From assembly GCA_017939025.1 (NCBI GenBank), contig JAGBAI010000071.1, positions 8,388 to 72,387 of the forward strand: a DNA stretch of 64,000 nucleotides, in the 5' to 3' direction. The stretch comes from Oscillospiraceae bacterium (GTDB taxonomy: Bacteria; Bacillota_A; Clostridia; Oscillospirales; Oscillospiraceae). The notes below the pieces were generated by a model, which saw only the letters and a program-made list of their open reading frames with translations, was not told the DNA's origin and did no database searches. Shown here one piece after another: positions 52,501 to 59,886 of this stretch (position 1 is the first letter of the stretch; each line of letters starts with the position of its first letter). A program made the position numbers and the translations under genes.

Positions 52501-52603
52501 TCCTTCCCTTTTTGGGGAAGGTGTCCCCGAAGGGGCAGAGGGGGAGCTCCCTCAGTCACCTCCGGCAACAGCGCCTCTTTAAGGGGAGCTACTTAAGGAA
52601 GGA
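52501..52603. repeat. Intergenic repeat R4, supplies the ftsY ribosome binding site
   Basis: A 103-bp element with short terminal inverted repeats TCCTTCC (52501-52507) and GGAAGGA (52597-52603). Inside, CCTTCCC at the left end can pair with GGGGAAGG nearby, and CTCCCTCAGTCACC is a distinctive internal block. The right end (AAGGAAGGAG) forms the Shine-Dalgarno sequence of ftsY. From memory, similar CCTTCCC...CTCCCTCAGTC elements are frequent in Oscillospiraceae genomes; copy number must be checked. Confidence 0.7.
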
Positions 52604-52609
52604 GTAATT

Positions 52610-53512
52610 ATGGGATTTTTTGATAAAATCAAAGCTGGCTTGACCAAGACCAGAGAAGCCCTCAGCGACTCTCTGGGTACCGTTTTTATGGCCAGTGAGA
52701 TCGATGAGGACTTTTACGACGAACTGGAGGAAAGCCTGATCCTGGCGGATCTGGGTATGGACACTGCCTTCAAAGCTGTGACCAAGCTGCGCCAGCGGGT
52801 CAATAACACCAATATCAAGACTGTGGCGGATGCCAAGGAAGCGCTGAAGGACATTCTGACTGCAATGCTGAATGTGGGTGATCCGGAGCTGAATCTCAGC
52901 ACCAAGCCCAGTGTGATCCTGGTCATCGGAGTCAATGGTGTGGGCAAGACTACCACCATCGGCAAAATTGCCAAGCAGCAGGTGGAGGCAGGCAAAAAGG
53001 TGCTGCTGGTGGCAGCGGACACTTTCCGCGCTGCAGCTGCCGATCAGCTGGAAATCTGGGCAGAGCGCAGCGGCGCTTCCATTGTCCGGCAGAATGAGGG
53101 CGCAGATCCGGCTTCCGTTGTCTATGACGGCATCCAGTCTGCCCGGGCCAAGGATGTGGATGTGATCATCATTGACACCGCCGGACGTCTTCATAACAAG
53201 GCCAATCTGATGAACGAATTGAATAAGATCAGCCGTATTGTAAACCGGGAACTGCCGAACGCAGCGAAGGAAGTGCTGCTGGTTCTGGATGGAACCACGG
53301 GCCAGAATGGTCTGATCCAGGCAAAAACCTTCAAAGAAATTGCCGGCGTTACTGCCATTGCCCTGACCAAGCTGGATGGTACTGCCAAGGGTGGTATCGT
53401 CATTGCGGTGGCCGATGCTCTGCAGATCCCTGTGAAGTATGTGGGTGTGGGCGAAAAGGAAGATGATCTGATGGTGTTCCAGCCGAGGAAATTTGTGGAG
53501 GCACTGATCTGA
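52610..53512 (+). CDS. ftsY: Signal recognition particle receptor FtsY
   Basis: A 300-residue SRP GTPase that docks ribosome-SRP complexes at the membrane. The N-domain four-helix bundle covers about 1-90. The GTPase domain has VIGVNGVGKTTTIGKIAK (P-loop), DTFRAAAADQL, IIDTAGRLHNK and TKLDGTAKGG. The acidic N-terminal extension found in Proteobacteria is absent, as in many Gram-positive proteins. The ATG lies 5 bases after the AAGGAAGGAG supplied by repeat R4. rdgB starts 1 base after its stop. Confidence 0.96.
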   Translation: MGFFDKIKAGLTKTREALSDSLGTVFMASEIDEDFYDELEESLILADLGMDTAFKAVTKLRQRVNNTNIKTVADAKEALKDILTAMLNVGDPELNLSTKPSVILVIGVNGVGKTTTIGKIAKQQVEAGKKVLLVAADTFRAAAADQLEIWAERSGASIVRQNEGADPASVVYDGIQSARAKDVDVIIIDTAGRLHNKANLMNELNKISRIVNRELPNAAKEVLLVLDGTTGQNGLIQAKTFKEIAGVTAIALTKLDGTAKGGIVIAVADALQIPVKYVGVGEKEDDLMVFQPRKFVEALI

Positions 53513-53513
53513 T

Positions 53514-54119
53514 ATGAAAGTCGTATTGGCAAGCAAAAATAAGCATAAGCTGGTGGAAATCAGCCAGATTACGGAAAAATTCGGCTTTGATCTGGTACTG
53601 CAGTCCGAACTGGGTGTGGATATTGATGTGGAAGAAACCGGTACTACCTTTGAGGAGAATTCCTTCCTCAAGGCGGAAGCTGTGATGAAGGCCACCGGCC
53701 TGCCTGCATTGGCGGATGATTCCGGCATTGCGGTGGACGCACTGAACGGAGAGCCGGGCATTTACTCCGCCCGGTACGGCTTCGACGATTCACTGGATGA
53801 CTGGGGAAGGCTGCTTCTGCTGCTGAAAAATACAGAGCATGTGCCCGATGGTCAGCGTCAGGCTCAGTTCGTCTGTGTTATCACCATGGTGACTCCGGAC
53901 GGAAAGACCATTCAGGCCCGGGGGGAGATCCATGGCGAGCTGACCCGGGAAGCCCGGGGCGAAAACGGCTTCGGCTATGACCCCATTTTCTACTATCCCC
54001 CCTTGGGCAAGACCACAGCCGAGCTGAGCAGCGAGGAAAAAAATCAGGTCTCCCACCGGGCAAACGCATTGAAGGTATTTTATGATAAATTAAAGGAGGC
54101 AGGCTATGCTGACAAGTAA
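53514..54119 (+). CDS. rdgB: XTP/dITP diphosphatase (RdgB/Ham1)
   Basis: A 201-residue house-cleaning nucleotidase that removes non-canonical purine triphosphates such as dITP and XTP. Family motifs are LASKNKHKLVEI (residues 4-15), ETGTTFEENSFLKA, ADDSGIAVDALNGEPG and NGFGYDPIF. GGAGG lies 13 bases upstream, a long spacing, so expression may depend on coupling to ftsY. The 3' end overlaps yhbY by 14 bases. Confidence 0.95.
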   Translation: MKVVLASKNKHKLVEISQITEKFGFDLVLQSELGVDIDVEETGTTFEENSFLKAEAVMKATGLPALADDSGIAVDALNGEPGIYSARYGFDDSLDDWGRLLLLLKNTEHVPDGQRQAQFVCVITMVTPDGKTIQARGEIHGELTREARGENGFGYDPIFYYPPLGKTTAELSSEEKNQVSHRANALKVFYDKLKEAGYADK

Positions 54120-54576
54120 ACAGCGGGCAGAGTTCCGTGCCCAGGCCAATTCTCTGGAAACCACTCTGATGGTGGGTAAGGACGGCGTTACGGAGGCTGT
54201 CATTGCCGAAGCAGACCGGCTGCTGACGGCCCGGGAACTGGTGAAGGGTAAGGTGCTGGAAGCTGCTCTGATGAGCGCAAGAGAAGTATCAGATGCCCTT
54301 TGCGAGGGCACCGGCGCGGAGGGAATTGCCTGTGTGGGCAATAAGTTCGTCATCTGGCGTTTCTCTGAAAAGTGCCAGGAGGCCCGGAATCAGACCGGCC
54401 GGGCCAAGCGGAAGGAGACCCCTAAGAGTAAGGCCGACCCCGTTGGCAAGGGTGCCCGTGCAAGACGGGCAGCTGCCAGAAAGGTTCGGGAGCAGCGCAA
54501 CGCCTACTTCAAGGAACTGGCTGTAGAACGGGCTATCGAGCGCAGCAGGGAAAAGCAGCTGCGGGGAGAAGATTGA
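54106..54576 (+). CDS. yhbY: YhbY-family RNA-binding protein with basic C-terminal extension
   Basis: Residues 1-95 form a CRM/YhbY domain (LTSKQRAEFRAQANSLETTL, then VGKDGVTEAVIAEADRLL and the signature VGNKFVIWR). Proteins of this family bind pre-50S ribosomes and help assembly. The protein is 156 residues, about 60 longer than single-domain YhbY. The extra part is rich in Lys, Arg and Ala (KADPVGKGARARRAAARKV) and likely helical, suggesting added rRNA contact. The order yhbY-nadD-yqeK-rsfS matches the yqeI-L region of Bacillus subtilis. ATG follows AGGAGG. Confidence 0.9.
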   Translation: MLTSKQRAEFRAQANSLETTLMVGKDGVTEAVIAEADRLLTARELVKGKVLEAALMSAREVSDALCEGTGAEGIACVGNKFVIWRFSEKCQEARNQTGRAKRKETPKSKADPVGKGARARRAAARKVREQRNAYFKELAVERAIERSREKQLRGED

Positions 54577-54577
54577 T

Positions 54578-54653
54578 CAGTTGACCGTTGAAAGTTGACA
54601 GTTGACAATTCGTTAAATCAAACTGTCAACTGTCAATTGTACACTGTCCACTG
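54578..54653. repeat. Intergenic inverted repeat R5 (TTGACAGTTGACA type)
   Basis: Two 30-bp arms (54578-54607 and 54624-54653) are inverted copies with about seven mismatches; the inner 13 bases match perfectly. It begins one base after the yhbY stop codon and ends 16 bases before nadD. It can fold into one long hairpin with a 16-nt loop. Confidence 0.8.
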
Positions 54654-54669
54654 AAAAAAGGAGGGTACT

Positions 54670-55845
54670 ATGGAACGAATCGGCATTTACGGCGGAACCT
54701 TTAACCCACCCCACGTTGGTCATATCCAGGCAGCGATCCAGTCGGTGGAAGCGCTGAAGTTGGACAAGCTGCTGGTGATCCCGGACCGGATTGCACCCCA
54801 CAAGGAAATGCCCGGAAACTCCGCCACACCCCAGCAGCGGCTGGATATGATTCGTATTGCCTTTGCCGGGCAGGAAAAGATCGAAGTATCTGATCTGGAA
54901 TTGAACCGGGAAGGGGTCAGCTATACCTTTGAAACGATCCTGCATTTAAAAGAGGTTTACCCGGAAGCGCAGCTGGTGCTGCTCATGGGTACCGATATCT
55001 TCCTGTCCTTCCATAGCTGGAAAAATCCCGAAATCATTCTGGAGAATGCCTCATTGGGCGTTTTTTACCGGGGTGAAAAGGGCGAGAAAGCGGCCATTGA
55101 AGCGAAAAAAGCAGAAATGGAAGCCAAGGGGGCCGGCGTAGAGTTGGTGAAGAATGACATCATCAACATTTCCTCCACCCAGATGCGCCGTCTGCTGGCC
55201 TTCCGCTGTGCCGGAGAAATGCTTCCGGATGGTGTGCTGGATTACATCCGGGAACACCGCCTTTACGATACCCGGGCTCCCTGGAAGAACCTTCCTATGG
55301 AGGAGCTGGAGAAGATCGTCATTTCTCTTCTGAACCCCAACCGGGTGGCCCACGTTTTAGGCTGCCGGGATACGGCAGTGGAACTGGCAAAGCACTGGGG
55401 TGCCGATGTGACCGATGCTGCCCGGGCCGGAATCCTCCACGATATTACAAAAGCTATCGACGGCCCCCTGCAATTGACATTGTGTGAGGCCTATGGTAAA
55501 ATACTCAGTGATTTTTCCCGCCGTTATCCCAAAACCCTCCATGCTCTGACCGGCAGTTTGGTTGCGGAGCGGATTTTTGGAGAGAATAAAGCGGTGGTGG
55601 ATGCCATTGAGTGCCATACCACCGGCAAGGCGGATATGAATCTGCTGGAAAAGATCATTTATGTGGCAGATTACATGGAACCCTGCCGGAACTTCCCCGG
55701 GGTGGAAAATCTGCGGCATCTGGCCTTTACCGATATGGACGCGGCGCTGAAGCTGGGACTGGAAATGACGCTGGAGCATCTAAAGCGGCAGGGAAATGAA
55801 GTCAGCCCCGAATCCCGGGAAGCCCTTGCCTGGCTCAATCGATAG
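54670..55845 (+). CDS. nadD: Nicotinate-nucleotide adenylyltransferase fused to YqeK-like HD phosphohydrolase
   Basis: A 391-residue two-domain protein. Residues 1-195 are NadD: GGTFNPPHVGHI with the H-x-G-H nucleotidyl motif, then ISSTQMRR. It makes nicotinate adenine dinucleotide in NAD synthesis. Residues about 205-391 are a YqeK-like HD domain, with the metal motif in AGILHDITKAID and an upstream His in RVAHVLGC. YqeK enzymes cleave diadenosine tetraphosphate. In B. subtilis the two are separate adjacent genes; here no stop or start separates them. AAAGGAGGG precedes the ATG. rsfS follows after repeat R2. Confidence 0.93.
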   Translation: MERIGIYGGTFNPPHVGHIQAAIQSVEALKLDKLLVIPDRIAPHKEMPGNSATPQQRLDMIRIAFAGQEKIEVSDLELNREGVSYTFETILHLKEVYPEAQLVLLMGTDIFLSFHSWKNPEIILENASLGVFYRGEKGEKAAIEAKKAEMEAKGAGVELVKNDIINISSTQMRRLLAFRCAGEMLPDGVLDYIREHRLYDTRAPWKNLPMEELEKIVISLLNPNRVAHVLGCRDTAVELAKHWGADVTDAARAGILHDITKAIDGPLQLTLCEAYGKILSDFSRRYPKTLHALTGSLVAERIFGENKAVVDAIECHTTGKADMNLLEKIIYVADYMEPCRNFPGVENLRHLAFTDMDAALKLGLEMTLEHLKRQGNEVSPESREALAWLNR

Positions 55846-55861
55846 AATTTGTATAACCCAA

Positions 55862-55944
55862 TCGTAGGGGCCGATGCCCACATCGGCCCTTCGGTACCGC
55901 AGTGGTACTGTGGTTTGGGCCGATGTGGGCATCGGCCCCTACGA
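55862..55944. repeat. Intergenic repeat R2, perfect 28-bp inverted repeat
   Basis: Arms 55862-55889 and 55917-55944 are perfect inverted copies. The 27-nt spacer holds a further stem (CGGTACC with GGTACTG). Each arm is also self-complementary (GGGCCGATG with CATCGGCCC), so both a single long hairpin and a cruciform of two small ones are possible. It lies between nadD-yqeK and rsfS. Confidence 0.85.
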
Positions 55945-55980
55945 ACGCTGCAATAGATTACAATAGAAAGGAAAGATCCT

Positions 55981-56346
55981 ATGTTATCTCCCAAGGAAAT
56001 CGCCTATTCCGTTACCAAAGCCCTGGACGAGAAGAAGGGCATGAACATCAAGCTTTTAAAGATCGATAAGGTCAGTTCTCTGGCCGACTACTTCCTGATC
56101 TGCACCGGTACCTCCAACACCCATGTCCGCACCCTGTGCGACTATGCCGAGTATACTCTGGAACAGCTGGGTGAGCCCATGCTGGGCCGTGAGGGCCACC
56201 GGGGCAACAGCTGGGAACTGCTGGACTACGGCACCATCGTTGTCCATGTGTTCACCGAGGAGGCCCGGGAGTTCTACTCTCTGGAGCGGCTGTGGGCAGA
56301 CGCTGAGAGTGTTGACATCAGCGACATCATTATTGAAGAAAATTAA
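55981..56346 (+). CDS. rsfS: Ribosomal silencing factor RsfS
   Basis: A 121-residue protein of the RsfS/Iojap family that binds ribosomal protein L14 and blocks subunit joining when nutrients are scarce. Conserved segments are SSLADYFLICTGTSNTHVR, GNSWELLDYGTIVVHVF and REFYSLERLWADA. The size is standard. GAAAGGAAAG precedes the ATG. Its placement after nadD-yqeK is the usual one in Firmicutes. Confidence 0.96.
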   Translation: MLSPKEIAYSVTKALDEKKGMNIKLLKIDKVSSLADYFLICTGTSNTHVRTLCDYAEYTLEQLGEPMLGREGHRGNSWELLDYGTIVVHVFTEEAREFYSLERLWADAESVDISDIIIEEN

Positions 56347-56390
56347 GCTTCCGTGTTTGAAAAGGGAAGCGTCGAATAGAGGTTTTGAAA

Positions 56391-58814
56391 ATGAACTACG
56401 ATTTTTCTGCCATTGAGGCCAAATGGCACAAGTACTGGGAGGAAAACGATACCTTCCATACGGATGTCTGGGACTTCTCCAAGCCCAAGTATTACGCTCT
56501 GGATATGTTCCCGTATCCCTCCGGCGTGGGTCTGCATGCCGGCCATCCTGAGGGCTATACCGCTACCGATATCATGTCCCGCATGAAGCGTATGCAGGGC
56601 TATAACGTGCTGCATCCTATGGGTTATGACTCCTTCGGTCTGCCCGCAGAGCAGTATGCTGTTTCTACCGGTAACCATCCCAATGGCTTTACCCAGAAGA
56701 ACATCGAAACCTTCTCCAATCAGCTGAAGGAGCTGGGCTTCGACTATGACTGGTCTAAGGTCATTGCTACCTCCGATCCCGACTTCTACAAGTGGACCCA
56801 GTGGATCTTTAAGAAGCTGTGGGAAAAGGGCTATGCCAAGCGCATCGAGATGCCTGTCAACTGGTGTGAGGCTCTGGGTACTGTTCTGGCCAACGATGAA
56901 GTTATCGACGGAAAGTCCGAGCGCGGCGGCTATCCTGTTGAGAAGCGCATGATGATGCAGTGGGTCATCGACCAGCCTGCTTTCGCAGAGAAGCTGCTGG
57001 AAGGCCTGAACGAGATCGACTGGCCCGAATCCACCAAGGATATGCAGCGCAACTGGATCGGCAAGTCCACCGGCGTTGAAGTCGACTTCAAGCTGGTGGG
57101 TGGCGGCGAATTCTCCATCTACACCACCTGCATCGAAACCATCTACGGCATTACCTTCATGGTTCTGGCTCCCGACGGCAAGATCGTCCAGGGCCTCATG
57201 GACCGCGTTGAGAATCGCGAGGAAGTGGAAGCTTACATCAAGGCTGCTGCTGCCATGAGCGAAATCGACCGCACCGATGCCACCAAGACCAAAACCGGCT
57301 GCCCTCTGAAGGGTGTGTATGCCGTCAATCCTGTCAACGGCAAGGAAGTGCCTGTGTTCATCGGTGATTTCGTTCTGGGCAACTACGGCACCGGTGCTGT
57401 TATGGCTGTTCCCAGCCATGACCAGCGTGACTTTGAGTATGCTGTTGCCCACAATATCCCCATGATTCAGGTCATTGAGGGCCGCGATGTTTCCGAATGC
57501 GCCTTTGAGAAACAGGATTACCTGGGTAAGGGCTGCAAGCTGATCAACTCCGAAGAGTTTACCGGTCTGACCGTGGAAGAGGCCAAGGAAGCCATCACCG
57601 TTAAGCTGGAGAACGCAGGCGTTGCCAGAAGAAAGAACAATTACCACTTCCGTGAGTGGATCTTCGCCCGTCAGCGCTACTGGGGCGAGCCGGTTCCCTG
57701 TGTCTACACCGAGGACGGCGAAACGGTGTTCCTGCCAGATAGCGAACTGCCTCTGATTCTGCCCGAGCTGGAAGATTACCAGGGCCGCGGCGGCAAGGCA
57801 CCTCTGGAAAATGCCGAGGAATGGAAGCATTATGACAACAATGGCATCAAGGGCCTGAGAGAAACTTCTACCATGCCCGGCAGCGCCGGTTCTTCCTGGT
57901 ACTTCATGCGCTACATCGATCCCAAGAACGACAAGGCTCTGTGCGACCCCGAACTGCTGAAGCACTGGCTGCCTGTTGACCTGTATATCGGCGGCCCCGA
58001 GCATGCTGTGGGTCATCTGATGTACTCCCGTATCTGGAACCGTTTCCTGTACGATGAGGGTATTTCTCCCGTGAAGGAACCCTTCAAGAAGCTGGTTCAT
58101 CAGGGTATGATCCTGGGTGAGAACGGTATCAAGATGGGCAAGCGCTTCCCCGAATTCGTGGTCAATCCCTCCGATATCGTCCGGGATTACGGCGCCGATA
58201 CTCTGCGTCTGTACGAAATGTTCATGGGCCCCCTGGAGGTTTCCAAGCCCTGGAGCGCCACCGGCGTGGAAGGTGCCCACAAGTTCATCAAGCGCGTCTG
58301 GAACTTCTTCTCCGAGCCCGAAAAGATCACCGACACCGATGATGGCAAGCTGACCAAGATTTACCACAAGACTGTCAAGAAGGTTACCTCTGACTTTGAG
58401 ACTCTGGGTTTCAACACTGCCATTGCCCAGATGATGGTCTTTGTCAACGATGTTTACAAGAACGGCACCTGTCCCAGAGAATATGCTGAGGGCTTCATCA
58501 AGATGCTCTCCTGCATCACTCCCCATGTGGGCGAAGAACTGTGGCAGCTGCTGGGCCATGACAGCACCATCGCCTACGAGCCCTGGCCCACTTATGATGA
58601 GGCCAAGTGCAAGGATGCCGAGGTGACCATTGCTGTTCAGGTCAACGGCAAGATGCGCGGTACCGTAGTTATGGATGCCGATCTGGACAATGACACCGTT
58701 GTTCAGAACGTCCTGGCCAATGAAAGAATCGCAAACTTCCTGGCCAAGAACGGCGGCGAAATCCGCAAGACCATCGTGGTCAAGAACAAGCTGGTCAATC
58801 TGATCGTGAAGTAA
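56391..58814 (+). CDS. leuS: Leucyl-tRNA synthetase
   Basis: An 807-residue class I synthetase. The HIGH-type motif is HAGH in YPSGVGLHAGHPEG (about residues 43-56). The editing domain (about 220-400) includes the threonine-rich stretch and GTGAVMAVPSHDQRD. The tRNA anticodon domain lies after about residue 640. The KMSKS loop reads KMGKR (ENGIKMGKRFPEFVVNP), a variant in which both serines are lost; the surrounding NPSDIVRDYGADTLRLY is normal. Codon use is more biased than in the polysaccharide genes, consistent with high expression. ATG at 56391 with AGAGG upstream; a TTG two codons earlier is less likely. Confidence 0.97.
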   Translation: MNYDFSAIEAKWHKYWEENDTFHTDVWDFSKPKYYALDMFPYPSGVGLHAGHPEGYTATDIMSRMKRMQGYNVLHPMGYDSFGLPAEQYAVSTGNHPNGFTQKNIETFSNQLKELGFDYDWSKVIATSDPDFYKWTQWIFKKLWEKGYAKRIEMPVNWCEALGTVLANDEVIDGKSERGGYPVEKRMMMQWVIDQPAFAEKLLEGLNEIDWPESTKDMQRNWIGKSTGVEVDFKLVGGGEFSIYTTCIETIYGITFMVLAPDGKIVQGLMDRVENREEVEAYIKAAAAMSEIDRTDATKTKTGCPLKGVYAVNPVNGKEVPVFIGDFVLGNYGTGAVMAVPSHDQRDFEYAVAHNIPMIQVIEGRDVSECAFEKQDYLGKGCKLINSEEFTGLTVEEAKEAITVKLENAGVARRKNNYHFREWIFARQRYWGEPVPCVYTEDGETVFLPDSELPLILPELEDYQGRGGKAPLENAEEWKHYDNNGIKGLRETSTMPGSAGSSWYFMRYIDPKNDKALCDPELLKHWLPVDLYIGGPEHAVGHLMYSRIWNRFLYDEGISPVKEPFKKLVHQGMILGENGIKMGKRFPEFVVNPSDIVRDYGADTLRLYEMFMGPLEVSKPWSATGVEGAHKFIKRVWNFFSEPEKITDTDDGKLTKIYHKTVKKVTSDFETLGFNTAIAQMMVFVNDVYKNGTCPREYAEGFIKMLSCITPHVGEELWQLLGHDSTIAYEPWPTYDEAKCKDAEVTIAVQVNGKMRGTVVMDADLDNDTVVQNVLANERIANFLAKNGGEIRKTIVVKNKLVNLIVK

Positions 58815-58820
58815 TTCGGC

Positions 58821-58860
58821 TGTCATTGCGAGCCGGTGGGGACACTGGTTCGCAATGACA
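58821..58860. repeat. Intergenic inverted repeat R6, probable leuS terminator
   Basis: 18-bp arms 58821-58838 and 58843-58860 (two mismatches) with a 4-nt loop, followed by TTTCTTCT. The arm starts TGTCATTGCGA, a sequence that recurs in intergenic repeats of many bacteria as far as I recall. Its place 6 bases after leuS and the T-rich tail suggest it works as a terminator. Confidence 0.75.
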
Positions 58861-58901
58861 TTTCTTCTACAAATATTTTTGTAAAAATATCGATTTCCTT
58901 A

Positions 58902-58930
58902 TTGACATTTGGGGAAAGAACGGATATAAT
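58902..58930 (+). promoter_or_regulatory. Consensus promoter of rpsU
   Basis: Perfect TTGACA (58902-58907), 17-bp spacer, perfect TATAAT (58925-58930). It is the strongest promoter seen in the window, fitting a highly expressed ribosomal protein gene. Confidence 0.92.
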
Positions 58931-58936
58931 ATTCAA

Positions 58937-58980
58937 GCCTACTGATAGGCCCTGAACGCATCCTGGATTTAGCCGGATGC
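58937..58980 (+). promoter_or_regulatory. Two small hairpins in the rpsU leader
   Basis: GCCTA (58937-58941) pairs with TAGGC (58946-58950) right at the predicted 5' end of the transcript, and GCATCC (58958-58963) pairs with GGATGC (58975-58980). The first may protect the mRNA 5' end. The second ends just before the ribosome binding site at 58984 and could be a site of autoregulation; this is inference. Confidence 0.4.
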
Positions 58981-59000
58981 CATCGGAGGGAGGGAAAACA

Positions 59001-59183
59001 ATGTCTGAAATTCGCGTCAAGGAAAACGAATCTCTGGAGAGCGCTCTGCGTCGCTTTAAGCGTAGCTGCGCCAAGGAGGGCGTTATTGCCGAAGTCAAGA
59101 AGCGCGAGCATTACGTCAGCCCCAGCCTGAAGCGTAAGCAGAAGTCTGAAGCTGCCCGTAAGAACAAGAGAAAGTTCTACTAA
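59001..59183 (+). CDS. rpsU: 30S ribosomal protein S21
   Basis: A 60-residue basic protein, [18 protein letters not shown] and [16 protein letters not shown] being the family pattern. S21 helps the 30S subunit select mRNA. The ATG at 59001 has GGAGGGAGGG upstream. It is monocistronic, between a perfect promoter and a strong terminator. Confidence 0.97.
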   Translation: MSEIRVKENESLESALRRFKRSCAKEGVIAEVKKREHYVSPSLKRKQKSEAARKNKRKFY

Positions 59184-59205
59184 TAGTCCCTCTTGAATAG
59201 TGCTC

Positions 59206-59236
59206 AAAACCGCCGTGCAGCTGCACGGCGGTTTTT
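59206..59236 (+). terminator. Intrinsic terminator after rpsU
   Basis: A perfect palindrome, AAAACCGCCGTGCAG with its complement (59206-59220 and 59221-59235), followed by T residues. The A-run and T-run also allow function on the other strand. Confidence 0.93.
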
Positions 59237-59325
59237 GCGTCATTTTTTCTGAAACTGTGTCTGAACAGAAGTTTCTTTGCGTCTTATAAAGTAGAAAGGC
59301 CTTTCGACAATAAGGGGGAATCAAG

Positions 59326-59886
59326 ATGAACGATGAGGAGATCCTGAATCTCTATTTTCAGCGCGATGAGCAGGCGGTGGCAGAGACGGACCGGAAATAT
59401 GGCGGTTACTGCTTCTCTCTTGCCAATACGATCCTGCAAAACCGGGAGGACGCGGAGGAGACGGTCAGTGATACATATCTGAAGACCTGGACGAGCATAC
59501 CGCCCAGGCGGCCCGATGTGCTCAAAATGTTTCTGGCAAAGATAACCCGCAATCTGGCATTTTCCCGCTGGAGGAAGTATAACGCTGAAAAGCGGGGCGG
59601 CGGGGAACTGCCGCTGGTGCTGGAGGAACTGGAGGGGTGCATTGCGTCCCACAAAAGTGTGGAGGACAGGATCCACAGACAGGAACTGGCCAGAACCATT
59701 CGTGCGTTTCTTGATACCCTTTCCATTCGGGAGCAGGACTTGTTTCTGCGGCGGTATTTCTTCGTGGAAGAATACACTGCCATTGCCCGGCGCTACGGCA
59801 TGAAGCCGTCAGCTGTCCAGCGGGCCGTCTCCCGCACCCGGATGAAGCTGAAACAGTATTTGACACAGGAGGGGTATTTTGTATGA
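59326..59886 (+). CDS. ECF-like RNA polymerase sigma factor
   Basis: A 186-residue sigma-70 family protein with only regions 2 and 4. Region 2 covers about 20-95 (NREDAEETVSDTYLKTW, then ITRNLAFSRWRKYNAEK). Region 4 covers about 125-180 (SIREQDLFLRRYFFVEEYTAIARRYGMKPSAVQRAVSR, a helix-turn-helix given here in parts). It lacks regions 1 and 3, as extracytoplasmic-function sigma factors do. It overlaps by 4 bases (ATGA) with a membrane protein gene that is likely its anti-sigma factor. An AAGGGGGAA box lies upstream. Its target genes cannot be told. Confidence 0.9.
   Translation: MNDEEILNLYFQRDEQAVAETDRKYGGYCFSLANTILQNREDAEETVSDTYLKTWTSIPPRRPDVLKMFLAKITRNLAFSRWRKYNAEKRGGGELPLVLEELEGCIASHKSVEDRIHRQELARTIRAFLDTLSIREQDLFLRRYFFVEEYTAIARRYGMKPSAVQRAVSRTRMKLKQYLTQEGYFV

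Noticed and set aside
54595..54607. TTGACA boxes in repeat R5 as -35 elements for nadD
   Set aside because: No sequence resembling TATAAT lies 16-18 bases downstream of either box. The boxes are part of the inverted repeat arms.
55862..55944. R2 as a factor-independent terminator of nadD-yqeK
   Set aside because: The hairpin is strong, but no T-run follows the right arm, and rsfS downstream has no clear promoter of its own, so read-through is expected.
56343..58826. An 827-codon open frame on the minus strand across leuS
   Set aside because: It mirrors leuS exactly, has no ribosome binding site or recognised domain, and arises from the codon bias of the real gene on the other strand. The same applies to the long minus frames at 5115-6902 (topA), 6929-8524 (trmFO) and 11512-14157 (dehydratase and transferase).
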